Shown here: one piece after another, positions 18,983 through 29,180 of the stretch
Layout of the letters: each line of letters starts with the position of its first letter
Position numbering within the stretch: position 1 is the stretch's first letter
Assembly: GCA_963761775.1 (NCBI GenBank)
Contig: CAVXIF010000012.1
Coordinates: 248,001 to 312,000, forward strand
Direction of reading: 5' to 3'
Source of the DNA: Parerythrobacter_A sp963761775
GTDB lineage: Bacteria; Pseudomonadota; Alphaproteobacteria; Sphingomonadales; Sphingomonadaceae
DNA length: 64,000 bases
Notes under the pieces: generated by a model
Told to the model about the DNA's origin: nothing
Seen by the model: the letters and a program-made list of their open reading frames with translations, nothing else
Database searches by the model: none
Translations under genes and position numbers: made by a program

Positions 18983-18995
18983 GTTCGCATCGCGA

Positions 18996-20630
18996 TCAGG
19001 CCATCGCCACGTCGCCATCCGCATCGCGGTGGGTATAGGCCCAGATTGCCGATACGACGACCGAGCCCTCGCCCACGCCCGATGCCACGCGCTTGACCGA
19101 TCCGGCGCGCACGTCGCCCACCGCAAAGATGCCCGGTGCCGACGTCTGGAACGGCGAAGTCTGGCCGACCGCATCGCCGGTTTTGACAAAGCCCTTTTCG
19201 TCGAGCTCCGCATGGCCTTCCAGCCAGCTGGTATTGGGTGCCGCCCCGACCATGATGAACAAGCCGCCGCAATCGAGCGCCTCTTCGCCATCCGGCGTGT
19301 CGAGCATCACCGTATCGAGCACATCGGTGCCGCGCACGGCCTTCACTTCCGTATTGTAATGGATGGTGACCGCCGGGTCCGCTTCCAGCCGCTTCGTGAG
19401 GTAGGACGACATCGAACTGGCCAGACTGTCGCCGCGCACGAGCATATGCACATGCGTCGCCTGCCGGCTCAGATACATCGCCGCCTGCCCTGCAGAATTG
19501 CCGCCACCGATAATGGCGACAGGTTTGTTCTCGCACAATCGCGCTTCCATGTCGGTCGCCGCGTAATAGATGCCCGACCCCTCGAAATCCTCGCGCCCGT
19601 CCAGCGGCAGTTCGCGATATTGTACGCCGGTGGCGACCAGAACCGCCTTGGCGCAGACCGTCTGCCCGTCCTCCAGCGCGGCGCAGAACATCCCGTCATC
19701 GCGGCGCGACAGCGTTTCCACGCGACGCGGCATGGCGAAGCGGGTGCCGAATTTCAGCGCCTGTACCTGTCCGCGAAACACCAGGTCCGCGCCGGAAATG
19801 CCGGTCGGAAAACCCATGTAGTTTTCGATCCGGCTACTTGTTCCCGCCTGTCCGCCAATGGCGGTATCCTCGATCACCAGCGCGCACAGCCCCTCCGCAC
19901 CGGCATACACCGCAGCGGCAACGCCCGCCGGTCCGCCGCCCACGATCAGCAGGTCGAACTGGGCATCGTCGTCCACTTCCAGATCGAGGCCGAGCAGCTT
20001 GGCGATCTTGCGCGGGGTCGGTTCCTCCACCAGCTGGTCGCGGTTGAAGATGACCGACGGGGTGTGGTCGGCAAGGCTGCACAGGCGCGAGGATTCATCA
20101 TCCTTCGCCTCCAGCGCATAGGACTGGTAGGGTACGCGATTGCGCGAAAGAAAGCTGGCGACCGCCTGAATCTCCGGATCGCGCTCGGCCCCAACCAGCT
20201 TGATGGCGCTGCGGTCCTGTTCCACCGTGATCCGCCGCCGCGCGGAGAAAACGGTCAGGATATGATCCGACAGTTCGGGGACCTCGGACATCAGTTTCAA
20301 CATGTCGGCACGCGGTGCCTCCAGCGTCGTGGTCGCCTCCGCCGCGCGCATCGGCAGGGTCCAGGTGCCTGCGCTCAGAAAACTCAATTCGCCCATGAAT
20401 TGCGTCGGACCGAGGCCATGTTCCAGCATGCGCTCGCCCGAATACGGGTCCACAACCTCGATCTCGCCGGTCAGTACATAGACGAACGTATCCATCGGAT
20501 CGCCGACGGCGGCCACACTTTCCCCTGCCGCATAGGACTTCTCGGTCGATATCTTGCGCAAGGCATCGACATGCGCATCAAGCAGCGGCGTGCGCGGCAT
20601 TGTTTCAAGGTCTTCGCCGATCGTTTCCAT
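18996..20630 (-). CDS. cNMP-binding domain fused to thioredoxin-reductase-like flavoprotein
   Basis: 544 residues in two parts. Residues about 15-135 form a cyclic-nucleotide-binding-like beta-roll (GDPMDTFVYVLTGEIEVVD and FMGELSFLS). Residues about 140-215 form a small thioredoxin-like segment. From about residue 225 there is a class II pyridine-nucleotide oxidoreductase with FAD motif GGGPAGVAAAVYAG, NAD(P) motif GGGNSAGQAAMYL and a final GIFAVGDV. The redox CxxC of thioredoxin reductase is absent (YYAATDME replaces it), so it probably does not reduce thioredoxin. Its role is unknown; the sensor domain suggests activity tuned by a small nucleotide. The next gene upstream on the same strand is the TonB receptor. 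Confidence 0.85.
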   Translation of the reverse strand: METIGEDLETMPRTPLLDAHVDALRKISTEKSYAAGESVAAVGDPMDTFVYVLTGEIEVVDPYSGERMLEHGLGPTQFMGELSFLSAGTWTLPMRAAEATTTLEAPRADMLKLMSEVPELSDHILTVFSARRRITVEQDRSAIKLVGAERDPEIQAVASFLSRNRVPYQSYALEAKDDESSRLCSLADHTPSVIFNRDQLVEEPTPRKIAKLLGLDLEVDDDAQFDLLIVGGGPAGVAAAVYAGAEGLCALVIEDTAIGGQAGTSSRIENYMGFPTGISGADLVFRGQVQALKFGTRFAMPRRVETLSRRDDGMFCAALEDGQTVCAKAVLVATGVQYRELPLDGREDFEGSGIYYAATDMEARLCENKPVAIIGGGNSAGQAAMYLSRQATHVHMLVRGDSLASSMSSYLTKRLEADPAVTIHYNTEVKAVRGTDVLDTVMLDTPDGEEALDCGGLFIMVGAAPNTSWLEGHAELDEKGFVKTGDAVGQTSPFQTSAPGIFAVGDVRAGSVKRVASGVGEGSVVVSAIWAYTHRDADGDVAMA

Positions 20631-20750
20631 AGTCTGTTCCCCGTTGGCATCCGATATAGGAAACCGTCGGCACGCTTGGAAGCCGAACCAAAGACGAGGG
20701 GCCGGAAGCGGATTGTCCGCCCCGGCCCATTATCCTTACGCCAGCTATTC

Positions 20751-23367
20751 CTAGAAGCGGATGCTTGCCTCCACGCCGTAGGTGCGCGGTGCGCCGCGTG
20801 TCAGGTAATCCTGGAAAAACGCGTTCAGGTTCAATCCGTAGACGTAATAGAACTTGTCCGTCAGGTTGCGCCCGTATGCGCTGATCGCGAAGTTGTCGCG
20901 TTCATAGGTCACGCGCGCATCGAACAGCCAGTAGCTTGGATTGCCGCATGCCAGTTCAGGCGTGGCGGCAAGGATATTCGAACCCGCCGCAGGCTGGTCG
21001 CACGGATCCTGGTTGTAATCCCCGAACGGGTCGAAGAAATAGCTTCCCATATAGCTGGCGTCCCCGCGCAAGGTCAGCTTGTTGATCCCGTCATCGAACG
21101 GCGTCAGCTCGACACCTGCATTGAAAGTGAGTTCGGGCGCATTGGGAAAATCGTTGCCGTTGATATCCAGCGTCAACGCCGTCGGATCGGTTGGGTCCAC
21201 CGCATTGCCCTTATACTCGCTGTTGAGATACCCGACCGAGCTGTCCACGCGCAGGAAATCGTTGGGCTGCCACGTCAATTCCGCTTCGCCGCCAAACAGC
21301 CGCCCGTCGGCACTGCGCAGGAAGCTGGTCGCGCCGATGATCTGCGCGATCTGCTGCCCCGAATAGTCGTAGTAGAACCCTGCCGCGTTCAGCTGGATCG
21401 TGTTGTTGGCGAACTGGCTTTTGAAGCCCGCTTCGTAGGCGTTCACTTTCTCCGGTTCGACAAAATAGACCTGGCTGATATCCTGATAGGCCAGCCCGTT
21501 ATAGGTGCCCGCGCGGTAACCGCGCGAATAGCTGGCATAGACCAGCACGTCGTCGGCCACTTCGTAATCCAGAATGACGCGACCGGTGAACTGTCCGGTA
21601 TCCTCGCTCTGGCTTACACGCCCCGGATCGCCGACCAGCGGGAATTCGTACGGCACCAGGCTGGCGAATGCGTTCTCGCCACCCAAATCGAACAGGACCG
21701 ACGAGCCGTTGGAGTATTTCACATCGTCATAGGTGTAGCGCGCACCGATGGTGAGCGAGAGCCGGTCGGTCAGGTCCAGCGTGCCTTCGCCATAAATGGC
21801 AACCGACGGACGTTCGATAGTGAACTCCTGCCGGGCAAGGATCGGCCCGAACGGCGGCGCGCCCGCTGCGGCACAGGCGGCCTGGAAGGTCGTGCCCGCC
21901 GCGCTGTTGGTTGCCGCCACGTCGGCATTGAACGCGATCAGCGACCGCGCATCGAAGAAGCCGTTGGGATTGATGACGACCGGCGCGCAGAACCCCGGAT
22001 CGGCGGGCGTCAGCGCGGGATTGAGCGGCGAAGGCAGGTAATGTGCCCAGCGAATTGCCGACCGCAATCGGGATATTGTTGAACCCGTCCGGCACGCCGA
22101 ACCCTTGCAACAGGGGTCGCAGGAAGCCGAAAAAGTCGGGCTCGTTCAGCGTGTCGATCTTGTCGACCCCGTAATATCCACCGACGATGGCGCGGAACGG
22201 CCCGCCATCGTCGAAGCTCAACCGCACGTCGGCGTTGAGATTGGTGCTGTCCGAATTGTAGCGGATGGCGCAGACATTGTTGGGCGACCCGTCGCAGTCG
22301 AAGGGCGAGAGCGAGAAGCTGCTTTCATCGTAGCCGACGATACCCGTCAGCGTCAGGCTGTCCGAGATGTCGCCTTCCACCGTCAGCGCCGCACCATAGC
22401 TGTCGGTGCGGTAGAACCCGGCGGTGTCCGCCTGCACCTCGTCCTCTTCCAGAATGCGTCCACCCAGTTCGGGGCGTGGCTGGAACCGGGAATAGCCACC
22501 TGCATCGGTACGCCCTTGCAAATAGCCGATGCCGTAGGGCAGATCCTGGCGCGGATTGGCTTTTGCACCGTGCAGTTTCAGTGTGACTCGGAAATCGTCC
22601 GACGGCTCCAGCTGGAACGTGACGCGCCCGGCAATGCTGTCCTGCTCCGCAAAATCCTGGTTCAGCGTAGGATTGAACGTGTAGCCGTCCGCCGTCGCGT
22701 AGGTGCCTGCGACGCGGATGCCGAGTACGTCATCGACGATTTCGCCTTCGATCGCGCCTTCCACCTTGATAGCGTTGAAATTGCCATAACTTGCCGTGAG
22801 ATAGCCCGATGCGCCATCCAGTTGAGGCTTGCGCGTGATGAAGTTGATCGCGCCGCCCGTCGTGTTGCGCCCGAACAGCGTGCCCTGCGGCCCGCGCAGC
22901 ACCTCGACCCGTTCAAGATCGTAAAGCTGCTGCCCGTGGCTGGCGCGGAAGCTCTGATAGACCTCGTCCACATACACACCGATGGGGCTGGCAGTGGAGG
23001 CGGAAAATTCGTTGGCGACGCCGATGCCGCGCAGCGAGAAGTTGGGCTGTGTGTCGGAATAGGCGCTGGTGACCTGCAGGTTCGGCAGGCTGCCCATCAG
23101 GTCGCTCGTTTCGCTGATCCCGCGCGCGGCAAGCTCGTCTCCGCTGATGGCGGACACAGAGATCGGCACATCCTGCAAATTGGTCGCGCGTTTGGTGGCG
23201 GTGATGACGATGGCGTCGATGCCGGTGCTGCGCTGAGCACCCTGCCCTTCACCGGGCAGGTCGGTGACGGTCGGGTCGCTGGATTGCGCCTGCGCGGCGG
23301 ATAGCGGCAGCAGACAGGCACCTGCAAGAAGTGCGGCTTTTGTCATCAAAGTGCTTTGCGTTTTCAT
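20751..23367 (-). pseudogene. TonB-dependent receptor, interrupted by one frameshift
   Basis: Two frames join to a receptor of about 870 residues. The 5' part has a signal peptide (LSAAQAQS), a TonB-box-like AIVITATKRA, the plug with QDVPISVSAIS, RGPQGTLFGRNTTGGAINFI and the first barrel strands. The 3' part continues from LPSPLNPALTPADPGF to the C-terminal EASIRF. Removing one T-A pair at 22040-22041 restores the frame. The VTATKR...RGPQGTLFGRN plug type is the large sphingomonad group often tied to uptake of aromatic or terpenoid substrates. The gene lies at the end of the catabolic cluster, on the same strand as its ALDH, ligase and P450 genes, so it may import their substrate. Confidence 0.82.
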
Positions 23368-23407
23368 CGTCGTTCTCCCGGTTGCGTTTATGTTTTCGTC
23401 TGGTTGT

Positions 23408-24822
23408 TCAAGGTGCCAGTATCGTTGTCGTTTCGGTGTAGGATGCGATGCCTTCCGGCCCCAGTTCGCGGCCCACGCCGCTTTCGCGCCAGCCGCCGAA
23501 CGGACTGCCGAAATCGAGAATCTTCTTGCTGTTGATACCGACGGTGCCGGTTTTCAGACTGCGCGCCAGAATGGCCGCGCGCTCCGGATCGGCAGACCAG
23601 ACGGACCCGGACAGGCCGTAGCGATGGTCGTTTGCCATCGCGATGGCTTCGGCTTCGGTGCGATAGGTCTGCACGGTGGCGACCGGACCGAACAGCTCGT
23701 CGGTTACGATCGCTGCATCCGGGCGGACGGGCGGATCAGGGCGGGTGCGACATAGGCGTCACCCGGCGCAGGGCGCGATGCCGTCAGCAGCGTGCCACCT
23801 GCGGTAACGTCGGCGCTTACCATCGCGCCAATGCGTTCGGCGGCGGCAGCGGAAACGACCGGGCCGATGTGCGTCGCGGTATCCAGCGGGTCGCCGAAGC
23901 GCATTCCATCGACCAGCGCGACCAGCGCCTCCTCATACGCAGCGGCACGCGCAGCAGGCACCAGGATGCGCGACTGTGCGCCGCACACCTGTCCGTTGTT
24001 CTGCATCATCGCCAGCCAGAGTTCGTTCGGCAGGTTCGCCGGGTCGAGATCGTCGACCAGGATCGCCGCCCCCTTGCCGCCAAGCTCCAGCGTGATGCGC
24101 GCAAACCGTTCCATCGCGGCCATCCCGACGTGACGCCCGGCCGCGGTCGAACCGGTGAAGCTGATCTTCGAAAAACGCGCATCGGCAACCATTGCGCGCC
24201 CGATCGCGGCATCCCCCGTCACGCTCTGCACCGCGCCTTTCGGCAATGGCAATTCGGCAAGATGCGCAGCAAAGCGCCCCATGCTGCCGATGCTTTCGGG
24301 CGAGGGCTTCAGGACGATGGGACAGCCCGCGCAAATCGCGGGCGCAAGCTTCATGCAGGCAAGGAACAGCGGCACGTTCCACGGCACGATGCCCAATGCC
24401 GCGCCGACGGGCTGGCGTAGGATATGCGTGGTCCCCCCGCGCAAACCCGCGCGTCGTTCCTCGAAGGCAAAGGTTTCGATCAGGTCGGCATAGGCTTTCA
24501 GCAAGCCGACCGCGCTTCCCACCTGCAAGCCTGCTGCCTGCGCGGACGGACAGCCATTCTCCATTGTTACCAGAGCAGCGAGCGTATCGCTGTCCGCCTC
24601 AAGCCGGGCCGCCAGATCGAGCAAGGCAGCACGACGCTCCGTCACGTCAAGCGCTGCCATTGCAGGCCGGGCCGCATGGGCGGTTTTGGCGGCGAGAGTT
24701 GCCTGCTCGAGACTTGCCAAAGCGCCACCAAGCGGGGAGCCATCGACGGGCGAGCGGCGCGCATAGTTCTCGCCTTCGCCAGCCACCAGAGCGCCTGCGA
24801 TCAGATGGACCGTATCGCTCAC
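23408..24822 (-). pseudogene. NAD(P)-dependent aldehyde dehydrogenase, interrupted by one frameshift
   Basis: The 5' frame (24822-23704) carries the fold up to GDAYVAPALIRPS, including IVPWNVPLFLACMKLAPAI, the general base Glu in ELGGKG and the catalytic Cys in NNGQVCGAQSR. The 3' frame (to 23408) starts with VQTYRTEAEAIAMAND and includes GLSGSVWS, GINSKKI and SPFGGWRESGVGRELG. A missing C near 23720-23722 explains the break (expected PDAAIVTDELFGPVAT between them). Repaired length is about 470 residues. The GTG start overlaps the ligase stop (GTGA), so the two genes are translationally coupled. It would oxidise an aldehyde to an acid, perhaps feeding the acyl-CoA ligase. Confidence 0.8.
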
Positions 24823-26294
24823 CGCACCACCTCCAGTGCCCGCGTTGCAAAACCGCGCAAAGCTGGATCACGATATGCTTCGACAAGATCGCGCTTGCGG
24901 ATTTTCCCGCTGTCCATGCGCGGTACTCGTTCCACGAAGGCAATGGCGCGTGGCAGCTTGTAGCTTGCGACGTGGCGGCGCAGGCGCTCGGCGATGTCGA
25001 GAGCCGATTGCGGCGTCGGCTGCGTGCCCTTCCGCCAGTTCGACGACGGCCTGCACCGCCTCGCCCAAGTCGGCATCGGGCACGCCGAACACCGCGCAAT
25101 CCACGACTGCCGGATCGGCCATCAGCGCATCCTCGACTTGCGCGGGATAGATATTTGCGCCGCCCGATATGATGGTGAAGGCGGCGCGGTCGGTCAGGTA
25201 GAGATACCCATCCCGGTCGACATGGCCGATGTCGCCCATCGTGGCCCAGCCCTGCGCGCTGGTTGCCGCCGCAGCCTTGTCCGGGTCGCCGTGATAGGCA
25301 TGCGCTGTGCGGCTTTCGAAGAACACGCGGCCCGTTTCGCCAGTGGCAACCTCGCCATCGTCCTCGTCGAGAATATGGATCGTGGACCCGTAGGCGCGGC
25401 CCACGCTGCCGGGATGGGCGAGCCATTCGGCGCTGGTGATATGCGTGAAACCGACCGCTTCGGTGCCGCTGTAATATTCGTGCAGGATCGGGCCCCACAG
25501 CGCGATCATCCGGCGCTTCACCTCCTGCGGACACGGCGCGCCTGCATGGATGGCGCAGACATGATGGTCCGTCGCAGCAGGCTGGTCCGGCAGGGCAAGA
25601 ATGCGCGAGAACATCGTTGGCACCCACTGGCTGTGCGTGACCTTTTCGGATGCAATCAGTTCCAGCGCGCGCGCCGCATCGAACCGTTCCATGGCCACCA
25701 CGGTCCCGCCGAGCCGCTGCACCGTCATCGCGTAGCGCAGCGGGGCGGCGTGATAGAGCGGCGCGGGGCTGAGGAAGACAGTCTGCTGGTCCATACCGAA
25801 CAGGTCGCGCGCCCGGTCCGTGCGACGGGCATCGCTGCCCAGCGGGGCACCGGCCAGCGGACGCTTGACCCCCTTCGGCTTGCCCGTCGTGCCGGAAGTA
25901 TAGAGCATGTCGCTGCCCTCGATCCGCTCGAAACCGGCGGTCGGCCCGTCCCACTCTTCGGGCGGCAAGGCGTCGGCGCAACCACTGGCGTGCGTCAGGA
26001 CGATGCGCGCGCCGCTGTCCGACAGGATATGGTCTCGTTCCGCAGCAGGCATCTTCTCGGACATCGGCACGAAATACAGGCCGGATATCTGTGCCGCCCA
26101 CGCCGCGACGAAGAATTCCGGACTGTTTCCCAGGATAATCGCAACGGTGTCGCCGGTACGCAGCCGCGCTCCGCCAGCACGCCGGCCAACCGTTCGGCGC
26201 GGCGCGCAAGCTCGCCATAGGTCATGCGCGTGTCGCCCAGCACCAGCGCGATGCGATCGGGCGTCCGCTCCGCTATCGCGCCGGGCCAGCTCAT
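24819..26294 (-). pseudogene. AMP-forming acyl-CoA synthetase, two frameshifts
   Basis: Three frame pieces make one ANL-family ligase of about 490 residues. The first (from the ATG at 26294) has TPDRIALVLGDTRMTYGELA. The middle has the P-loop MLYTSGTTGKPKGVKRP, YYSGTEAVGFTHI and WATMGDIGHVDRDGYLYLTD. The last has MDSGKIRKRDL, which holds the catalytic Lys. A missing C near 26162-26164 and one extra G at 25029-25031 account for both breaks. It activates a carboxylic acid to acyl-CoA through an acyl-AMP. ATGA-type overlaps with the gene before and the gene after show tight operon coupling. The substrate is unknown. Confidence 0.82.
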
Positions 26295-27568
26295 GCACCG
26301 CCCGCCGGAAAATGCGTCGCTTCGTTGAAACTGAGCAGCCGCAGATCGTCGATGCAGGTGCCCGCCATCCGCGTGATGCTGGCATGGCGCGGGGCGAAGC
26401 GCGCAAGGCTGCCTGCACCTACTGCGCGCGCCAGCGCGACATTGATCGGCAGGCCATGCGTGAATACCGCCACGCGATTGCCCGCGCCGCGCAAAATCGC
26501 ATCCAGCGATGCCTCGACCGCGGCAACGAAGCTGTCATGGTTCCCGCCCAGCGCGACCACCGGATTGTCGAGAAAAGCCTGCCATTTCGCGCCGCCTTCG
26601 GCCCGCCATGCTTCCACCGCGACATACTGCGCACCGCCCTGGTCCACTTCCGCCATACCCGCTTCGGACGTGACCGGCAGGCCAAGCGTGTCCGCCAGCG
26701 GCTGTGCGGTCTGCATCGCACGACACAGCGGGCTGGAGACGATCAGGTCCACCGGTTCCCCTGCCAGCCGCGCCCCGGTCAGCGCAGCCTGACGATGGCC
26801 GAGCGCGTTCAACGGCGGATCGACTTGGGGATCGGCCCCTTCGACAGCGGGTGCGCCGTGGCGGATGAGGAGGAGCTGCTTCATCCCTGCCTGCCAATCC
26901 CCGCCGGACAGCGTGTTGAACCAGATCAGCCCGCTGGTGTAGCCCAGCCGCTCTGTCTGCGCATCGGTCGGCTCGGCCTTCGGCAGGCCGAGTTCCAGAT
27001 ACGCCATCTGTTCGGTCATCGCGCCCAGCGCCGCCGCCGTTGCGCCCGCATCCAGCGCCTCGCCGACATGCCCCTGCGTCTGGCATTGCAGGATCCAGCG
27101 CGTGCTGCGTTCGATGAACAGGCCGCGTACGGAAAGCCACATGGTGCGGAACAGGTCGGCTTCGGGACGCGCAGCCGCTTCCCGCGTGACCCGGAACAGG
27201 TGGCGGCGTTCGGCATAGTTGCGGAAAAACGCAGTGTTGCGCTGCACCAGCCCGTCGAGCGTCGGCTTCGTCACCGCCCCGCCGCCGCCGCTGGCTCGCC
27301 GCAAATCGCCATACAGGTCGGCGACGACGGCGATGAGAATGGCGTCCTTGCCGGTAAAATGTCGATAGAAATTGCCGTGACTGACCCCGGCCCGCGCGGT
27401 GATGGCCGCCACCGTCGTGCCGTCGAACCCGGTCTGGGCAAAACAGACTTCGGCCGCCGCCATCAGCTTGCTGCGCGTTGCCCGGCCGCGCTCGGTCGGG
27501 GCATCGACGCGCGATTTGTCGAGAATGCCCAGCACCGTATCCGCGGTCAGTTCGGCAGTTTCATTCAT
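26291..27568 (-). CDS. TetR-type regulator read through into histidine phosphatase
   Basis: The frame encodes 425 residues. Residues 1-228 are a TetR regulator with helix-turn-helix AAITARAGVSHGNFYRHF. Residues 229-425 are a histidine phosphatase (phosphoglycerate-mutase-like) with LLIRHGAPA (phospho-His), SSPLCRAMQTA and VFTHGLPI. The phosphatase would start at its own ATG (26884). If the GGG at 26885-26887 is really GG, the TetR frame ends at a TGA overlapping that ATG, the ATGA coupling used throughout this operon. So this may be two genes fused by one inserted base. ATGA overlaps link it to both neighbours. The regulator probably controls the cluster; the phosphatase substrate is unknown. 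Confidence 0.72.
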   Translation of the reverse strand: MNETAELTADTVLGILDKSRVDAPTERGRATRSKLMAAAEVCFAQTGFDGTTVAAITARAGVSHGNFYRHFTGKDAILIAVVADLYGDLRRASGGGGAVTKPTLDGLVQRNTAFFRNYAERRHLFRVTREAAARPEADLFRTMWLSVRGLFIERSTRWILQCQTQGHVGEALDAGATAAALGAMTEQMAYLELGLPKAEPTDAQTERLGYTSGLIWFNTLSGGDWQAGMKQLLLIRHGAPAVEGADPQVDPPLNALGHRQAALTGARLAGEPVDLIVSSPLCRAMQTAQPLADTLGLPVTSEAGMAEVDQGGAQYVAVEAWRAEGGAKWQAFLDNPVVALGGNHDSFVAAVEASLDAILRGAGNRVAVFTHGLPINVALARAVGAGSLARFAPRHASITRMAGTCIDDLRLLSFNEATHFPAGGA

Positions 27569-28020
27569 CCGGCGAAACCCTGATCGAAGCCCATTGCGGC
27601 GAACCAGGCGCGGTCCTTGCCCGCACGCTGCGCACCGTGCTCGCACACGATCCGCGCGATATCGGCAGGTGGCCCGCCAGCAGCGTCATAACTGCGCAGA
27701 AATCTGTCGATGGCGTCCTGCAAGGCGGCAGTGCGTTCGCGCGGGATTGCATCGCCGGTATCGTCCAGTGCGGTTTTCAGGTCGCTCGCGTCGCCCTCTG
27801 ACGCATCGAGCAATGCGCACGCCATCGCCTCGATATCCTGCGCTTCTTCGGCCTCGAACGCGGGCGTCGCATCGAGTTGCGCGCGGATGATCTGCACGTG
27901 CCCCATCACCAGCATCACCTGCTCGCGGGCAAGCGCCGCGCTTTCGGGCAGGGCTGGCAGGATGACATGCTCCAATGCCCGCACACAGCTGTCGAGGCGG
28001 TCCTGTACGCTGGGGTTCAT
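27565..28020 (-). CDS. Unknown 151-residue helical protein paired with APH kinase
   Basis: I recognise no catalytic motif. The sequence is almost entirely helical and acidic, with LEHVILPALPESAALAREQV near the N-terminus and RTAALQDAIDRFLRSYDAA near the C-terminus. The ATG overlaps the stop of the APH-type kinase gene by ATGA, and its own stop overlaps the TetR start. In Pseudomonas putida levulinate catabolism, LvaA (an APH-type kinase) needs a small partner, LvaB, encoded beside it. Size and position make an LvaB-like partner role plausible, but this is inference from context. Confidence 0.5.
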   Translation of the reverse strand: MNPSVQDRLDSCVRALEHVILPALPESAALAREQVMLVMGHVQIIRAQLDATPAFEAEEAQDIEAMACALLDASEGDASDLKTALDDTGDAIPRERTAALQDAIDRFLRSYDAAGGPPADIARIVCEHGAQRAGKDRAWFAAMGFDQGFAG

Positions 28021-29180
28021 GATGCGTCTCCCTGTCCCGGATCGGCCGCCAGCAGGCGCGCCAGTTCGTCCACGAATTGCGGGCCGGTGGCGGCGAGGAA
28101 TGTCAGCAGCACATCCTGATGGTTGTGCGCCTCCTTCGCCGCGCGCATGCCCAGCACGCTGACGAGGATGTAGCTTTTCCAGTTATTGAAGACGGTGAAA
28201 TAATGCAGGCGCTTGCGGTCCACCGGTCGCCCGCCCGCCGCTTCGTAGGCCGCGATGAAATCATCTTCCCCTTCGAAGATGTCGCTGGCGCGGAACGTGC
28301 CGTCGATCACGGTGCCGAACACGGGTTGCAGCAACCAGCCGAAATCGGCGTGCCGATCCCCGATATAGCTCATTTCCCAGTCGAGCATGGCAGTGACCTC
28401 GCCCGTCGCCTCGTCGAACAGGTAATTGCCGGTGCGAAAATCGCCATGCACCAGGCTCAGCTCGTCGCAATCGGGAATGTTGGCTTCCAGCCATTGCGTC
28501 GCCAGCCGGATGACCGGCTCCTTCGCCACCGCATCCTGTTCCAGCAGCTCCTTCCAGAACGCGATCAGCCAGCGGGTCGCCTGCTTCGGATCGGCATCGC
28601 CCCCTTCCTCGGGCGCGGCGTAGGACGGCAGGTCTGCGCTGCGCCAGTCGAAAGTGTGAATCGCAACCAGCATGTCGAGATATTGGGGGCGGATCGTATC
28701 GCGCAGCGGATCGCCCAGCACGGTGCCCAGCCCCGTCACGCTGAGATCGAGCGACGTGGGCTTCGGGCTGCCCGGCATCATTTCCATGATCAGCGCCGGG
28801 CGCGGGAAGGTGGTGCCGTCGGCATCGATCCAGATCGGTTGCGGCACCGGAACCACACCCTTCATCGCGCGCAGCACATCCCATTCGCGGCTGCGGCTGG
28901 TTTCGGTGATCGCCTCTTCGGGGTCCATCCGCAGGACATAGCGTTGCGGCTCCCCGCCCTTTTTGGTCAGCGAGAAGACGAACTGTTCTTTCGACGCCCC
29001 GCCGCCCAGCCGCGACACATCGCCGATGGTCGCGCCGGGTTCCTCCTTGGCAAAAAACGTTTCCAGCAGGCTGCGCACTTCGCTGTCCACTTGCGGGATA
29101 TAGGGTGGCGCGGCGCGGCGGGCCTTGCGCTGTTCCAGCAGCGCCGCAAGATGCGGTTCGGTGTCGATGGTGCGTGTCAT
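28017..29180 (-). CDS. APH-type phosphotransferase, possible hydroxyacyl-CoA kinase
   Basis: 387 residues with the aminoglycoside-phosphotransferase/choline-kinase fold. The N-lobe has SRLGGGASKEQFVFSL and YVLRMDPEE (ATP-contacting Lys position occupied by Arg). The catalytic loop is LVHGDFRTGNYLFD, and the metal-binding motif is AMLDWEMS. The family includes ACAD10/11 kinase domains and LvaA, which phosphorylate 4-hydroxyacyl-CoA. Here an SDR, a ligase and a small helical protein are adjacent, so a CoA-thioester substrate is likelier than an antibiotic. Overlaps by ATGA join it to the genes on each side. Confidence 0.8.
   Translation of the reverse strand: MTRTIDTEPHLAALLEQRKARRAAPPYIPQVDSEVRSLLETFFAKEEPGATIGDVSRLGGGASKEQFVFSLTKKGGEPQRYVLRMDPEEAITETSRSREWDVLRAMKGVVPVPQPIWIDADGTTFPRPALIMEMMPGSPKPTSLDLSVTGLGTVLGDPLRDTIRPQYLDMLVAIHTFDWRSADLPSYAAPEEGGDADPKQATRWLIAFWKELLEQDAVAKEPVIRLATQWLEANIPDCDELSLVHGDFRTGNYLFDEATGEVTAMLDWEMSYIGDRHADFGWLLQPVFGTVIDGTFRASDIFEGEDDFIAAYEAAGGRPVDRKRLHYFTVFNNWKSYILVSVLGMRAAKEAHNHQDVLLTFLAATGPQFVDELARLLAADPGQGDAS

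Noticed and set aside
19029..22082. A 1017-residue open frame on the plus strand
   Set aside because: It is antisense to the flavoprotein and the TonB receptor genes, which have clear domain motifs; its sequence has no recognisable domain.
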